This document shows, one piece after another, positions 1-7,568 of a stretch of DNA of 64,000 nucleotides; positions within the stretch are counted from its first letter, which is position 1; each line of letters starts with the position of its first letter. This DNA comes from Chryseobacterium echinoideorum. Lineage in GTDB: Bacteria; Bacteroidota; Bacteroidia; Flavobacteriales; Weeksellaceae. The stretch covers positions 62,001 to 126,000 of the forward strand of contig NZ_VKNW01000006.1 in the NCBI RefSeq assembly GCF_007474535.1, given 5' to 3'. Under the pieces are notes generated by a model. It was not told the DNA's origin and did no database searches. It saw only the letters and a program-made list of their open reading frames with translations. A program made the translations under genes and the position numbers.

Positions 1-530
1 ATTTTGATAATAAAAATATGAGAATGGCAGCAGATATGGTGAGAGCCACAGAAGTTTTAGACGGCGTTAATCAAACTTATCTTCATCCCGTTTGGGCATA
101 TCCTCTCAATTATCAATATCAGCCTGATGTAAACGGAGCATGGTATTACCGAAGAAATGATCTTGGATTGGAAAGAAATGCCGAACGTGAAGCAGATTAT
201 TCATGGGTGCATTTTTCATTAGATTCTGAACTGATGAATAAAGAGTTGTATATTTTAGGAGGATTTAATGATTTTCAACCTAAAAAGGAATTTCAAATGC
301 AATATGATGAAGCGTCTCAAAAATATATTGCCAAAATTTATCTGAAGCAGGGGTTTTATAACTACATTTTAGCCACAAAAGAAGCTAATGAAAGTTTGAA
401 TTTGGGTGAAATTAACGGTAATTTCTGGCAGACGGAAAATCTTTACCAAGCTTTTCTTTATTACAGACCTTTCGGAAGAAACTATGACGGTTTGATTGGT
501 TATGGTGAGTTTAGAACTCCGGTGAGATGA
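1..530 (+). CDS. Type IX secretion system plug-domain protein (DUF5103), C-terminal part
   Basis: Only the 3' end is present: the frame is open to the left edge (first complete codon at 3), so the ATG at 18 is internal. The roughly 176 visible residues are rich in aromatic beta-strand segments (VWAYPLNYQYQPDVNGAWYY, WVHFSLDS, LYILGGFNDFQ, YQAFLYYRPFGRNYDGLIGYG), the pattern of the C-terminal half of the Bacteroidota T9SS plug family. Members of this family block the periplasmic side of the SprA/Sov outer-membrane translocon when cargo is not passing. The family match is from recognition of the pattern; the diagnostic N-terminal domain and signal peptide lie outside the window. The gene ends with TGA and no partner follows on the same strand. 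Confidence 0.75.
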   Translation, partial: FDNKNMRMAADMVRATEVLDGVNQTYLHPVWAYPLNYQYQPDVNGAWYYRRNDLGLERNAEREADYSWVHFSLDSELMNKELYILGGFNDFQPKKEFQMQYDEASQKYIAKIYLKQGFYNYILATKEANESLNLGEINGNFWQTENLYQAFLYYRPFGRNYDGLIGYGEFRTPVR

Positions 531-580
531 TGATAATTGGAGTGTATGATTGAGTTTTAAAGAGAATATTAAAATAAAAA

Positions 581-609
581 AACCTTACGAGCTAAATATC
601 CGTAAGGTT
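581..609 (-). terminator. Rho-independent terminator of the toxin-antitoxin operon
   Basis: AACCTTACG (581-589) pairs with CGTAAGGTT (601-609). Read on the minus strand the stem is followed by a run of seven T, so it ends transcription of the toxin gene whose stop is at 634. The plus-strand side has no T run. Confidence 0.7.
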
Positions 610-633
610 CAATATAATAATAGTCTGGAATTT

Positions 634-894
634 TCAGATTTTAAAGATTGCTGTTATAAAGAGGCTTTCATTGTCTTCGAAAATGTAATGAATGCATACC
701 GGGAAATTTTGTGATTGATACATTTGCAGTTCTTTGCTTTTGATGTCTTTTTGTTCAGATTCCTTAATAATTTGTTCTACTGAGTCTTTCAGTTCATTCA
801 AAAAGAGACGATCCTGATTTTTCTTTTGTGCATTCAGAACCCTCATCAACATTTGAATGTCATTTTTTGCCATAGATGAAAGCAAAACCTTCAT
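634..894 (-). CDS. RelE/ParE-like toxin of a type II toxin-antitoxin pair
   Basis: An 86-residue protein when started at the ATG at 894, which overlaps the stop of the upstream gene as TAATG and implies translational coupling. A TTG three codons upstream (903) is also open but less likely. The C-terminal strands (FPVCIHYIFEDNESLFITAIF) follow the pattern of ParE/RelE-fold plasmid stabilisation toxins, which usually end in a hydrophobic beta-strand after a short acidic turn. The helical middle contains many Lys, Gln and Glu residues. Toxins of this fold are either ribosome-dependent mRNases or gyrase inhibitors; no residue visible here decides which. The upstream gene of 75 residues is the expected antitoxin. 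The assignment rests on fold pattern and gene order. Confidence 0.6.
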   Translation of the reverse strand: MKVLLSSMAKNDIQMLMRVLNAQKKNQDRLFLNELKDSVEQIIKESEQKDIKSKELQMYQSQNFPVCIHYIFEDNESLFITAIFKI

Positions 895-1121
895 TACGCA
901 CAATTTTTTTCAAGTTCAATAATATTGTCAAAAAAATCTAGTTTGGTATTTGGATTTTCGCTGTGAAATTGAATCCTGTATCGGAGTTCTTCCTGAAAAA
1001 ATTCTGGTACATCAATACTCGCAACAGTATCCATACTCTCGACTATTTTGATAAAAGCTTCAATTATTTCCGGGCTAAAGCTTTCAATTTTACTTTTTAA
1101 AAAATCTATTCTCGAATTCAT
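894..1121 (-). CDS. Small antitoxin-like protein upstream of a RelE/ParE-type toxin
   Basis: A 75-residue acidic, mostly helical protein with no signal peptide. Its stop codon shares bases with the toxin start (TAATG at 896-892), the usual antitoxin-first order. The C-terminal part (RIQFHSENPNTKLDFFDNIIELEKNCA) resembles the toxin-binding segment of addiction-module proteins found in Bacteroidota genomes. No clear ribbon-helix-helix or HTH DNA-binding motif can be picked out, so whether it autoregulates is open. An imperfect palindrome lies directly upstream at 1140-1163. The identification as antitoxin is mainly from operon position. Confidence 0.55.
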   Translation of the reverse strand: MNSRIDFLKSKIESFSPEIIEAFIKIVESMDTVASIDVPEFFQEELRYRIQFHSENPNTKLDFFDNIIELEKNCA

Positions 1122-1139
1122 TTTTTTTAAAATATTAAA

Positions 1140-1163
1140 TTAACCCCTATTTTTATAGGGTAA
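1140..1163. promoter_or_regulatory. Palindrome upstream of the toxin-antitoxin operon, possible operator
   Basis: TTAACCCCTAT (1140-1150) is followed by TTTT and ATAGGGTAA (1155-1163), an interrupted palindrome with one unmatched base in the C/G run. It sits 19 bases upstream of the antitoxin start, where toxin-antitoxin complexes usually bind. The role is inferred from position. Confidence 0.35.
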
Positions 1164-1274
1164 ATTTATGTAAAAATATTTATAATTTAATATAACCCCT
1201 TGTTTTTTTAATAAAAAATTAAATTTAATTGATAAAATATTGTTGTCCCCTCTAATTTATATTTTAAATTAAAA

Positions 1275-1306
1275 AAAATGGGCACTTTTTCTGAAGTGTC
1301 CATTTT
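1275..1306 (-). terminator. Rho-independent terminator of hemH
   Basis: AAAATGGGCACTT (1275-1287) pairs with AAGTGTCCATTTT (1294-1306) with one G-T pair. On the minus strand the stem runs into eight T, so it terminates the hemH transcript. Confidence 0.75.
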
Positions 1307-1319
1307 ATTTTTTCTTATT

Positions 1320-2342
1320 TCAGACCATGTAAAAATCCTGAAGTTTTTCATCACATAATGTTTTGATCACTTCAATCCATCGGTCTTCGTCGTTAAGACA
1401 AGGAATGTAATGGAAGTTTTCTCCTCCTGCATGGGTAAACTGCTCTTTTCCTTCCACTGAAATTTCTTCTAAAGTTTCGAGGCAGTCAGATACAAAAGCC
1501 GGGCAGACTACTGCAAGGTTTTTTATTCCTTTTTTAGGAATGGTTTCAAAAGTTTCATCCGTGTAAGGCTCAATCCATTTGTCTTTTCCTAATCTCGACT
1601 GGAAAGATACTATCGTTTTTTCTTTGGGCAGGTTTAGTTTATCTATGACCAGGTTAGTTGTCTTAAAGCATTGATGTCTGTAGCAAAACTGATGACTCGG
1701 GTTGCTTTCTCTTGAGCAGCAGTCGTTGAGATTACAGGTTTTAGTAGGATCTGTCTTGTAAATATGCCTTTCCGGAACTCCGTGATAAGAAAATTGCAAT
1801 GCATCAAAGTTTTCGGGAAGTTTTTCCTTAATACTTTCAGCTAAACAATTGATATAAATCTCTCTATTGTAAAATGGTTGTATGTAACTGATTTTTATGT
1901 TCGGAAATTTAGCTTTTCTCACTTCCTCAGTTTTTTCAATCACGGTTTCTGTGGTACTCATTGCATATTGAGGGTATAGCGGAAAAAGAACAATTTCCGT
2001 TACGCCGAGATCTGCAAGTTTCCGGATTCCGTTTTCGATGCTTGGCTGTGCATAGCGCATTCCTATTTCTACAGGAATGTCTACCAGTTTTTGTAGTTTT
2101 TTCTGAATTTTCTCTGTAATTACGATGAGAGGTGAGCCTTGTTCCGTCCAAACTGTTTTGTAAGCTTCGGCAGATTTTGCAGGTCTTGTATTGAGAATGA
2201 TTCCGCGAACGAGTAAAGCACGGAAGAACCAGCGGTAATCAATCACTTTTTCATCCATTAAAAACTCATCCAGATATTCTTTCACATCTGGTACAGAGGT
2301 TGATCTTGGCGAACCGAGATTGACTAATAATATTCCTTTCAT
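1320..2342 (-). CDS. hemH: Ferrochelatase
   Basis: Inserts Fe(II) into protoporphyrin IX (or coproporphyrin III in some bacteria) in the last steps of haem synthesis. The 340-residue length is normal for the family. The N-terminus (KGILLVNLGSP) and the signature FSYHGVPERH are diagnostic; His187 in SYHG is the metal-inserting histidine and Glu289 in CLETLEEI corresponds to the conserved active-site glutamate. Between about residues 203 and 225 there are five cysteines (CNLNDCC, FCYRHQC), which occur in several Bacteroidota ferrochelatases; whether they bind a cluster cannot be read from sequence. No membrane segment is seen. It lies 104 bases downstream of the Nfu-type gene on the same strand, and the gap holds a heptamer repeat. 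Confidence 0.95.
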   Translation of the reverse strand: MKGILLVNLGSPRSTSVPDVKEYLDEFLMDEKVIDYRWFFRALLVRGIILNTRPAKSAEAYKTVWTEQGSPLIVITEKIQKKLQKLVDIPVEIGMRYAQPSIENGIRKLADLGVTEIVLFPLYPQYAMSTTETVIEKTEEVRKAKFPNIKISYIQPFYNREIYINCLAESIKEKLPENFDALQFSYHGVPERHIYKTDPTKTCNLNDCCSRESNPSHQFCYRHQCFKTTNLVIDKLNLPKEKTIVSFQSRLGKDKWIEPYTDETFETIPKKGIKNLAVVCPAFVSDCLETLEEISVEGKEQFTHAGGENFHYIPCLNDEDRWIEVIKTLCDEKLQDFYMV

Positions 2343-2383
2343 ATAATTGATGAGTGGTATTTAATAAGTAAAAAGTAATTTTG

Positions 2384-2439
2384 CTTCTAACTTCTAACTT
2401 CTAACTTCTAACTTCTAACTTCTAACTTCTAACTTCTAA
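2384..2439. repeat. Heptanucleotide tandem repeat, eight copies of CTTCTAA
   Basis: Eight perfect consecutive CTTCTAA units fill 56 bases, followed by a decayed unit. The array lies between the Nfu-type gene and hemH, 41 bases upstream of the hemH start on the minus strand. A unit of seven would change spacing, not phase of a protein, if copy number varies. Confidence 0.95.
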
Positions 2440-2446
2440 CTTTAAT

Positions 2447-3325
2447 TTATCCGTTTACAGCTTCTACTTTTTCAACCAGATCAGGTACGAATTGCTTTAA
2501 AATATTTTCAATTCCTCCTTTCAAAGTTGCCGTTGAGCTCGGGCAACCGGAGCAAGCTCCCTGTAAAAGCATTTTAGCGGTTTTTGTGCTTTCATCATAT
2601 TCCATTAAAGAGATTTTACCGCCATCATTTTCTACAGCAGGAGCAACATATTCGTTCAGAATGTCTGAAATTTTTTGTTCGTCATCAGTATAATCTCTGT
2701 TGATGATCTTTTCTACAGGATTTTCATGTTTTTGAGCTTCAATATTTGAAATTTCTCCTCCATTCTGTAGATAATCTGCGATAAGAGCGCGAACGGTAAC
2801 CATTACCTGATGCCATTCTACACTGTTGTCTTTGGTAACTGCAACAAAATTATCTGAGATGAAAACTTCATTCGCAAAATCGAATTCCTTGAAAATTGCC
2901 TGAGCCAGAGGAACTCCATTAGCTTCGTTTCGGGATTTTACCTCAACAAACCCGTCCAGAAGAAGCTTGTTTGAAACGAACTTCATAACATTCGGATTCG
3001 GTGTCATTTCAGCATAAATCTGGTACATTTCTTTTTTCTTTTGCAGGTAAATTCTTGGGTTTGCCAATAGTTCATCTTCAATGACGTTTTTCAGACTTTC
3101 TACAACATGTTCCCATTCTACCGTTTCCTGCTTGGCAATAGCAACGAAATTAGCCGTAATGAAAATTCTTTCTACAAAAGGATAGTTGAAAAGCTCCTGT
3201 GCAATAGGAATTTCGGATATATCTGAATCTCTGTCCAACTCCAATGATCCGGGAATCAAGTTGTAGTCGGCTACAAATTTCATCACTTTTGGGTTTTCTG
3301 TTGGTTCTATAAGGATTGTACGCAT
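2447..3325 (-). CDS. NifU-like Fe-S cluster scaffold with duplicated Nfu N-terminal domain
   Basis: A 292-residue protein in three parts. Residues 1-95 and about 107-205 are two copies of the Nfu N-terminal domain: compare EPTENPKVMKFVADYNLIPG with MTPNPNVMKFVSNKLLLDG, each followed by an IAQELF/LAQAIF helix and an FVAI/FVAV strand. Residues about 220-292 are the NifU C-terminal domain with the cluster-binding CSGC at Cys258 and Cys261. It is expected to carry a [4Fe-4S] cluster and pass it to apo-proteins in the cytosol. Proteins with one N-terminal domain are common; the doubled form is found in Bacteroidota. Haem synthesis downstream gives a loose iron-metabolism context. Confidence 0.88.
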   Translation of the reverse strand: MRTILIEPTENPKVMKFVADYNLIPGSLELDRDSDISEIPIAQELFNYPFVERIFITANFVAIAKQETVEWEHVVESLKNVIEDELLANPRIYLQKKKEMYQIYAEMTPNPNVMKFVSNKLLLDGFVEVKSRNEANGVPLAQAIFKEFDFANEVFISDNFVAVTKDNSVEWHQVMVTVRALIADYLQNGGEISNIEAQKHENPVEKIINRDYTDDEQKISDILNEYVAPAVENDGGKISLMEYDESTKTAKMLLQGACSGCPSSTATLKGGIENILKQFVPDLVEKVEAVNG

Positions 3326-3359
3326 TTTTTCGTTAAATTTGAGAATACAAAAATACGGA

Positions 3360-3372
3360 TTAGAAGTTAGAA
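3360..3372. repeat. Short inverted copy of the heptamer repeat
   Basis: TTAGAAGTTAGAA is just under two units of the reverse complement of the 2384-2439 array. It lies 35 bases upstream of the Nfu-type start, so the gene is flanked by the same heptamer in opposite orientations. Confidence 0.7.
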
Positions 3373-3484
3373 CAGGGAAGATTGAATTTAGATTTTTGCT
3401 ATCGCTGTAATTTGATTGATTTGGCTTTTAGAATTCAATAAATTAAGTTTTCCGAAATAACTTTTTTCAAATTTTAGATGGAAT

Positions 3485-4012
3485 ATGGCTTTAATAAAAG
3501 AACTTTTAGGTAAAACACCTCAAATTGGTGAAAATACATTTTTAGCAGAAACAGCAACCGTAATCGGAGATGTTACGATGGGAGAGAACTGCAGTATCTG
3601 GTACAATGCGGTGATAAGAGGTGATGTACATTATATAAAAATGGGAAGCAAAGTGAATGTGCAGGATAATGCAATGCTTCACTGTACGTATGAAAAATAT
3701 CCTTTAGAAATTGGTAACAATGTTTCGATTGGTCATAATGCCATTGTTCACGGTTGCACAATTAAAGATAATGTTCTGATCGGGATGGGAGCTATTGTAA
3801 TGGATAATTGCCTTGTTGAAGAAAATTCTATTGTGGGAGCGGGTTCTGTGGTAACTCAGGGTACGCACATCAAATCCGGTGAGGTTTGGGGCGGAATTCC
3901 GGCCAGAAAAATTAAAGATATTTCTGCTGTTCTTCTGGAAGGTGAGGTTAACAGGATTGCAGATAATTACGTAAAATATTCTTCTTGGTACAAAGAAGAA
4001 AGATATATTTAA
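3485..4012 (+). CDS. Gamma-class carbonic anhydrase family protein
   Basis: A 175-residue left-handed beta-helix made of hexapeptide repeats with the N-terminal RGD of the family at residues 45-47. The three metal-binding histidines fit His66 (LHCTY), His84 and His89 (GHNAIVHGC), the last two five residues apart as in Methanosarcina Cam. The catalytic acidic loop of Cam is absent, as in most short bacterial homologues (PaaY/YrdA type), so carbonic anhydrase activity in vivo is not assured. No signal peptide is present, so the protein is cytosolic. It stands alone, followed by a strong bidirectional terminator. Confidence 0.85.
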   Translation: MALIKELLGKTPQIGENTFLAETATVIGDVTMGENCSIWYNAVIRGDVHYIKMGSKVNVQDNAMLHCTYEKYPLEIGNNVSIGHNAIVHGCTIKDNVLIGMGAIVMDNCLVEENSIVGAGSVVTQGTHIKSGEVWGGIPARKIKDISAVLLEGEVNRIADNYVKYSSWYKEERYI

Positions 4013-4017
4013 ATTCA

Positions 4018-4050
4018 ATTAAAGCTCTGGTTTTTTCCAGAGCTTTGTTT
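4018..4050. terminator. Bidirectional terminator between convergent genes
   Basis: AAAGCTCTGG (4021-4030), a TTTTTT loop and CCAGAGCTTT (4037-4046) form a perfect ten-base stem between the carbonic anhydrase gene and the convergent lipoprotein gene. Confidence 0.85.
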
Positions 4051-4054
4051 TACT

Positions 4055-4498
4055 TTAATAAATAAATACTGCGTTACCGCTTTCGCATCTTACTCCGGTT
4101 GGTTCTACAATCATCATGCAATCGGAAACGATGTCGTATTTCTTGTTAAAATCGGACATCTTTTGCGTGTAATTTCTGATTTTTGGTGTAATAACGTCTT
4201 TTATTTTTTTAGGATAAGCAATATATTTTACAGGACCTCCGCAAGCTTTTGATCCCATGGCTTCGAAAGTCCATTCTGAAGATTTGCTGCATTTTTCTTT
4301 AGCAATTACCGATTCTATTTCTGTTCGCATCTCATCCAGTAATGCCTGATCGTATTTTTTACTGTTTTCATCAGCCGGTCTTTCGGCAATATCCTTTGGA
4401 AGCGTAGAGTCGTCCTGCGAATTTGCCGATTTACAAGAATTTACTGTTATAAATATAAAAACTAAAATGATTGAAAAAGTGCTTAAAAAATTTCTCAT
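4055..4498 (-). CDS. Small lipoprotein, function unknown
   Basis: A 147-residue protein with a lipoprotein signal: positive start, hydrophobic stretch SIILVFIFITV, then lipobox VNSC with Cys22. The mature part has a helical acidic segment followed by a Cys-containing region (KEKCSKSSEWTFEAMGSKACGGP, then DCMMIVEPTGVRCESG), consistent with disulfides in the periplasm. Homologous small lipoproteins occur in Flavobacteriia but I know of no function. It starts 128 bases from the divergent helicase gene. Confidence 0.6.
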   Translation of the reverse strand: MRNFLSTFSIILVFIFITVNSCKSANSQDDSTLPKDIAERPADENSKKYDQALLDEMRTEIESVIAKEKCSKSSEWTFEAMGSKACGGPVKYIAYPKKIKDVITPKIRNYTQKMSDFNKKYDIVSDCMMIVEPTGVRCESGNAVFIY

Positions 4499-4620
4499 AA
4501 AGCAGTAATTTATTGTTTTATTAAATAATGGTGTTGCCGTTAATGCTAATTTAAGTGTCGGACAAATTTCATGATTATTTTTTTAATTTAATCAAAATTT
4601 ATTCCCTAAACTCTTTTTCG

Positions 4621-4628
4621 TAATTTTG
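4621..4628 (+). promoter_or_regulatory. TAnnTTTG -7 box abutting the helicase start codon
   Basis: TAATTTTG matches the Bacteroidota -7 consensus exactly. It ends only three bases before the first ATG at 4632, so transcription would begin at or next to the start codon. The -33 region (TTTA at 4598-4601, 19 bases upstream) matches three of four bases of TTTG. Confidence 0.55.
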
Positions 4629-4631
4629 CTG

Positions 4632-6764
4632 ATGATGAACAATCATTTTTTTGAATTAATAGAATTTACCAGCAGAAGCGTTTTTCTTACCGGGAAAGCA
4701 GGAACTGGTAAGACCACATTTCTTAACGAGTTTGTAAAAAAAACGAAAAAAAAGCATATTGTAGTAGCTCCTACCGGAATTGCTGCCATCAATGCAGGTG
4801 GAGTAACCATTCATTCGATGTTTGGTCTTCCTCTTCGTACTTTTTTACCGACTACAGATCGCATAGACAGTAGTATAGCCAATAATATTGTTGATCTTCA
4901 GCAGCATTTTAAATATCGTAAAGATAAACTGAAACTTTTGAGAGAAGTTGAAGTGATTATTATTGATGAGGTTTCTATGCTTCGGGCAGATGTTTTGGAT
5001 ATGATGGATTTTTCTCTTCGTTTTATCCGCAGAAATAATCAGAGATTTGGAGGAGTGCAGATGTTGTTTATCGGAGATTTGTACCAGCTTCCGCCCGTTG
5101 TAAGAGATGAGTATGTGCTTAAAATGTTTTACAATTCTCCTTTTTTCTTCGATAGTATTGCCATTAAAGAAATTTCTCTGCTTACCATTGAACTGACGAA
5201 AGTGTATCGGCAGACTGATGAGTATTTCCTTGAAATTTTAAATGCAATTCGTGATGGAGATGTTGCTAATATTGATTTTGAAGAATTAAATAAGCGATAT
5301 AATCCTGGTTTTGAATCGGGAGAAGAGCCTTATGTTTACCTGTGTTCTCATAACAAAATGGCAGATGATATCAATCAGGAAAAACTGAAAGAAATCAATC
5401 TTACTCCGGGAATTTACGAAGCTAAGCTCTTTGGCGAGTTCAAAGAAAATCAGTTTCCCAATGAGCAGTTTCTTGAGCTGAAAGTCGGAGCTCAGATCAT
5501 GTTTATCCGAAATGATATTTCAGGCGAAAAAAAATATTATAATGGCAAGCTGGGTGAAATTTCTGCTTTGGAAGAAAACGAAATAAAAGTTATTCTGGAA
5601 GGAAGCGAAAGAGAAATTACTGTAAAGCGTGAAGTCTGGGAACAAAAAAAATATTCTCTTGATTCTGATAAAATGATCAGAGAAGAGGTGTTGGGAAGTT
5701 TTGAGCAGTTTCCGATAAAATTGGCTTGGGCGGTTACGATTCATAAAAGTCAGGGGCTTACATTTGATAAAGTTATTATAGATGCCGGCAAAAGTTTTAC
5801 GGCAGGACAGGTGTATGTTGCTTTGTCGCGCTGCCGAACTTTAGAAGGAATTGTTTTAAAATCAAAAATTACTCCTGAAGTTATTTTTAAAGATAACAGA
5901 ATTCTGAAATTTCAGGGTGATACTCATGCAAACGACCATGTTGAAACCATACTTAATCAGGAAAAATACGATTACGCCATCAGAAAACTTCTTCGGACAT
6001 TAGATTGTCAGTGGTTAATGAAAGAAGTGGAGCAGTGGAACAATCTTTCTTTGGTAAACAAAAGTATTGATCGGGTAAAAGCTAATCAGCTTTATCTGCA
6101 GCTAAAACATGAGACTCAGAATCTCAGCAAAATTTTTGAAAAACTGGAGCGAATTATTTTTCAGAAAGTCAATCTGTTTATTCAGGAAAAAGAAGAATGG
6201 ATTGAGATTGAGAATAAAGCAAAAGGGGCCGTAAATTTCTTTTTCAGCGAAATTAATAATAAAATTTTCAGTCCGTTAAAGGATTTTTATGCTGAAATTA
6301 AAGGAGTGAAAGGACTTAAACAGTACAACGAAGAAATCAGAAGCTGGCTTGAAGATATTGAAGATTATCTGAATGGTTTAAAAGAAAGCTATCTTTTGGA
6401 AACAAAACTTCTTGAAGAAAAAAATAACAAAGAAGTAAGCATGAAAATTGCTAAAGTTCCTTCACAGGTTCTTACTTTTCAACTGTTTGAAGAAGGAAAA
6501 ACAGTTTCTGAAATTGCTTTGGAAAGAGGTTTAGTAAAAGAAACAGTTTTGGGACATCTTGCTAAATTTGCTGAACAGGGTTTGCTTGATATTTCAAGGA
6601 TCATCACTTCAGATAAAATTAAAACCTTTGAAAAAGAATTTTCTCAAAATTCCTACGATAGTCTCAATGAATGGAAAAATGCTTTGCCAAAAGATTTTGA
6701 ATTTAATGAAATTAGAATACTGATCAATCATTTCACTTACCAGAAAACTAAACACGAAGCCTGA
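4632..6764 (+). CDS. PIF1-like AAA helicase with C-terminal HTH domain
   Basis: Superfamily 1B DNA helicase of the Pif1/RecD2 type, about 710 residues. Visible motifs in order: Walker A GKAGTGKTT near residue 21, Walker B IIIDEVSML near 115, motif III IGDLYQLPPV, motif V TIHKSQGLTFDKV and motif VI YVALSRCRTLEG. Helicases of this kind unwind 5'-3' and resolve G-quadruplexes or stalled forks. The C-terminal third is helical and ends with an HTH-like segment (LFEEGKTVSEIALERGLVKETVLGHL) of the sort fused to RecQ and Pif1 homologues in Bacteroidota. ATG at 4632 or 4635 is the start; the TTG at 4626 lies inside the -7 box. The gene stands alone on its strand. Confidence 0.88.
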   Translation: MMNNHFFELIEFTSRSVFLTGKAGTGKTTFLNEFVKKTKKKHIVVAPTGIAAINAGGVTIHSMFGLPLRTFLPTTDRIDSSIANNIVDLQQHFKYRKDKLKLLREVEVIIIDEVSMLRADVLDMMDFSLRFIRRNNQRFGGVQMLFIGDLYQLPPVVRDEYVLKMFYNSPFFFDSIAIKEISLLTIELTKVYRQTDEYFLEILNAIRDGDVANIDFEELNKRYNPGFESGEEPYVYLCSHNKMADDINQEKLKEINLTPGIYEAKLFGEFKENQFPNEQFLELKVGAQIMFIRNDISGEKKYYNGKLGEISALEENEIKVILEGSEREITVKREVWEQKKYSLDSDKMIREEVLGSFEQFPIKLAWAVTIHKSQGLTFDKVIIDAGKSFTAGQVYVALSRCRTLEGIVLKSKITPEVIFKDNRILKFQGDTHANDHVETILNQEKYDYAIRKLLRTLDCQWLMKEVEQWNNLSLVNKSIDRVKANQLYLQLKHETQNLSKIFEKLERIIFQKVNLFIQEKEEWIEIENKAKGAVNFFFSEINNKIFSPLKDFYAEIKGVKGLKQYNEEIRSWLEDIEDYLNGLKESYLLETKLLEEKNNKEVSMKIAKVPSQVLTFQLFEEGKTVSEIALERGLVKETVLGHLAKFAEQGLLDISRIITSDKIKTFEKEFSQNSYDSLNEWKNALPKDFEFNEIRILINHFTYQKTKHEA

Positions 6765-6826
6765 TAATTATTTGCCGAATAGTTGTTTTAAACAAGATGC
6801 AGATTCAAAATGAATCATTTTCTAGA

Positions 6827-7453
6827 TTAATTTTTCAGACTCTTTTCCAAAACCTCAATCCTGCTCAGAATGTCAGCAAGTACATTTTTTTGTTCAAAAG
6901 ATAGATAACCTGCGACTTTATAGACTTCGGTTTTCTGCCATTTCTCTTCAGGAATCTCAGAAAGATACTGAACATTATCGCCTTGTAATGCAATAAGTGT
7001 TTCGGGCTTTTCGGATTGTTGGTTTGCTTTAGTAAGAAACAGAAAATCTCCAATATTATAATTAGAGAGGAGTTGTTTTTTCTCTTTAAACTCAAATACG
7101 ATATCAATTTTTGCTAATATTTTTTGCAGAATATTGATTTGATCACTATTTTCCACCAAATTTTGAGGATTATTATTTTGCTTGCTAAATTCTTCAATGG
7201 GCGAAAACATTAAAGTATCAATTACCGAACCACTCACAAGATTGTTTACCTGCAAAGGTTTTGTCAGAAAATCGCTGAGATCTAGGTTAAAATAATGAGC
7301 TACTTTCAGAAGAGTGTCAATCTTTGGTTCTGCTCTGCCTTCTTCGTAAGCACTTATAACGCCGCGGTTTAATTCAAATAAATCTGCAAAAGCCTTTTGG
7401 CTCAATCCTTTAACTTGCCTGATTTTCTTAATATTGGTTCCGAAAAAACTCAT
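6827..7453 (-). CDS. XRE-family transcriptional regulator with extended C-terminus
   Basis: A 208-residue protein started at the ATG at 7453 (MSFFGTNIKKIRQ). A longer open frame to 7516 would run through the promoter and operator and is unlikely. Residues 3-60 form a Cro/C1-type HTH (IKKIRQVKGLSQKAFADLFELNRGVISAYEEGRAEPKI). The rest (about 80-208) is not a peptidase or known ligand-binding domain; it has a strand-rich middle with FLFLTKANQQSEKPETLIALQGDNV and a C-terminal helix that may mediate oligomerisation. It is divergent from the PspA-flotillin operon and two perfect inverted TTTGCAAATAT sites lie between them, so it probably controls that operon and itself. Confidence 0.8.
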   Translation of the reverse strand: MSFFGTNIKKIRQVKGLSQKAFADLFELNRGVISAYEEGRAEPKIDTLLKVAHYFNLDLSDFLTKPLQVNNLVSGSVIDTLMFSPIEEFSKQNNNPQNLVENSDQINILQKILAKIDIVFEFKEKKQLLSNYNIGDFLFLTKANQQSEKPETLIALQGDNVQYLSEIPEEKWQKTEVYKVAGYLSFEQKNVLADILSRIEVLEKSLKN

Positions 7454-7466
7454 AAGTCTAATCTTT

Positions 7467-7517
7467 TTTGCAAATATAAGTTTATTAACTGAAAATTTTG
7501 CTAAAAATATTTGCAAA
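7467..7517. promoter_or_regulatory. Paired palindromic operator between the XRE gene and the stress operon
   Basis: TTTGCAAATAT (7467-7477) and its exact reverse complement ATATTTGCAAA (7507-7517) are separated by 29 bases, and each half contains the palindrome TTTGCAAA. The left copy overlaps a minus-strand -7 box (TATATTTG, 7478-7471) for the XRE gene. The right copy overlaps the -33 TTTG of the plus-strand promoter. Binding by the XRE protein is inferred. Confidence 0.6.
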
Positions 7518-7540
7518 TTGTGAAAATTTTATTACTTTTG
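7510..7540 (+). promoter_or_regulatory. Consensus Bacteroidota promoter of the PspA operon
   Basis: TTTG (7510-7513), a 19-base spacer and TACTTTTG (7533-7540) match the TTTG-N19-TAnnTTTG consensus. It lies 28 bases before the start codon at 7569. Confidence 0.75.
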
Positions 7541-7568
7541 TTTATCTAAAAGCTAAAACGCATGAAAT

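Noticed and set aside
2384..2439. CRISPR array
   Set aside because: The units are contiguous heptamers without spacers and there are no cas genes.
7454..7516. Extended start of the XRE regulator
   Set aside because: The extension runs through the operator and promoter; the HTH begins just after the ATG at 7453.
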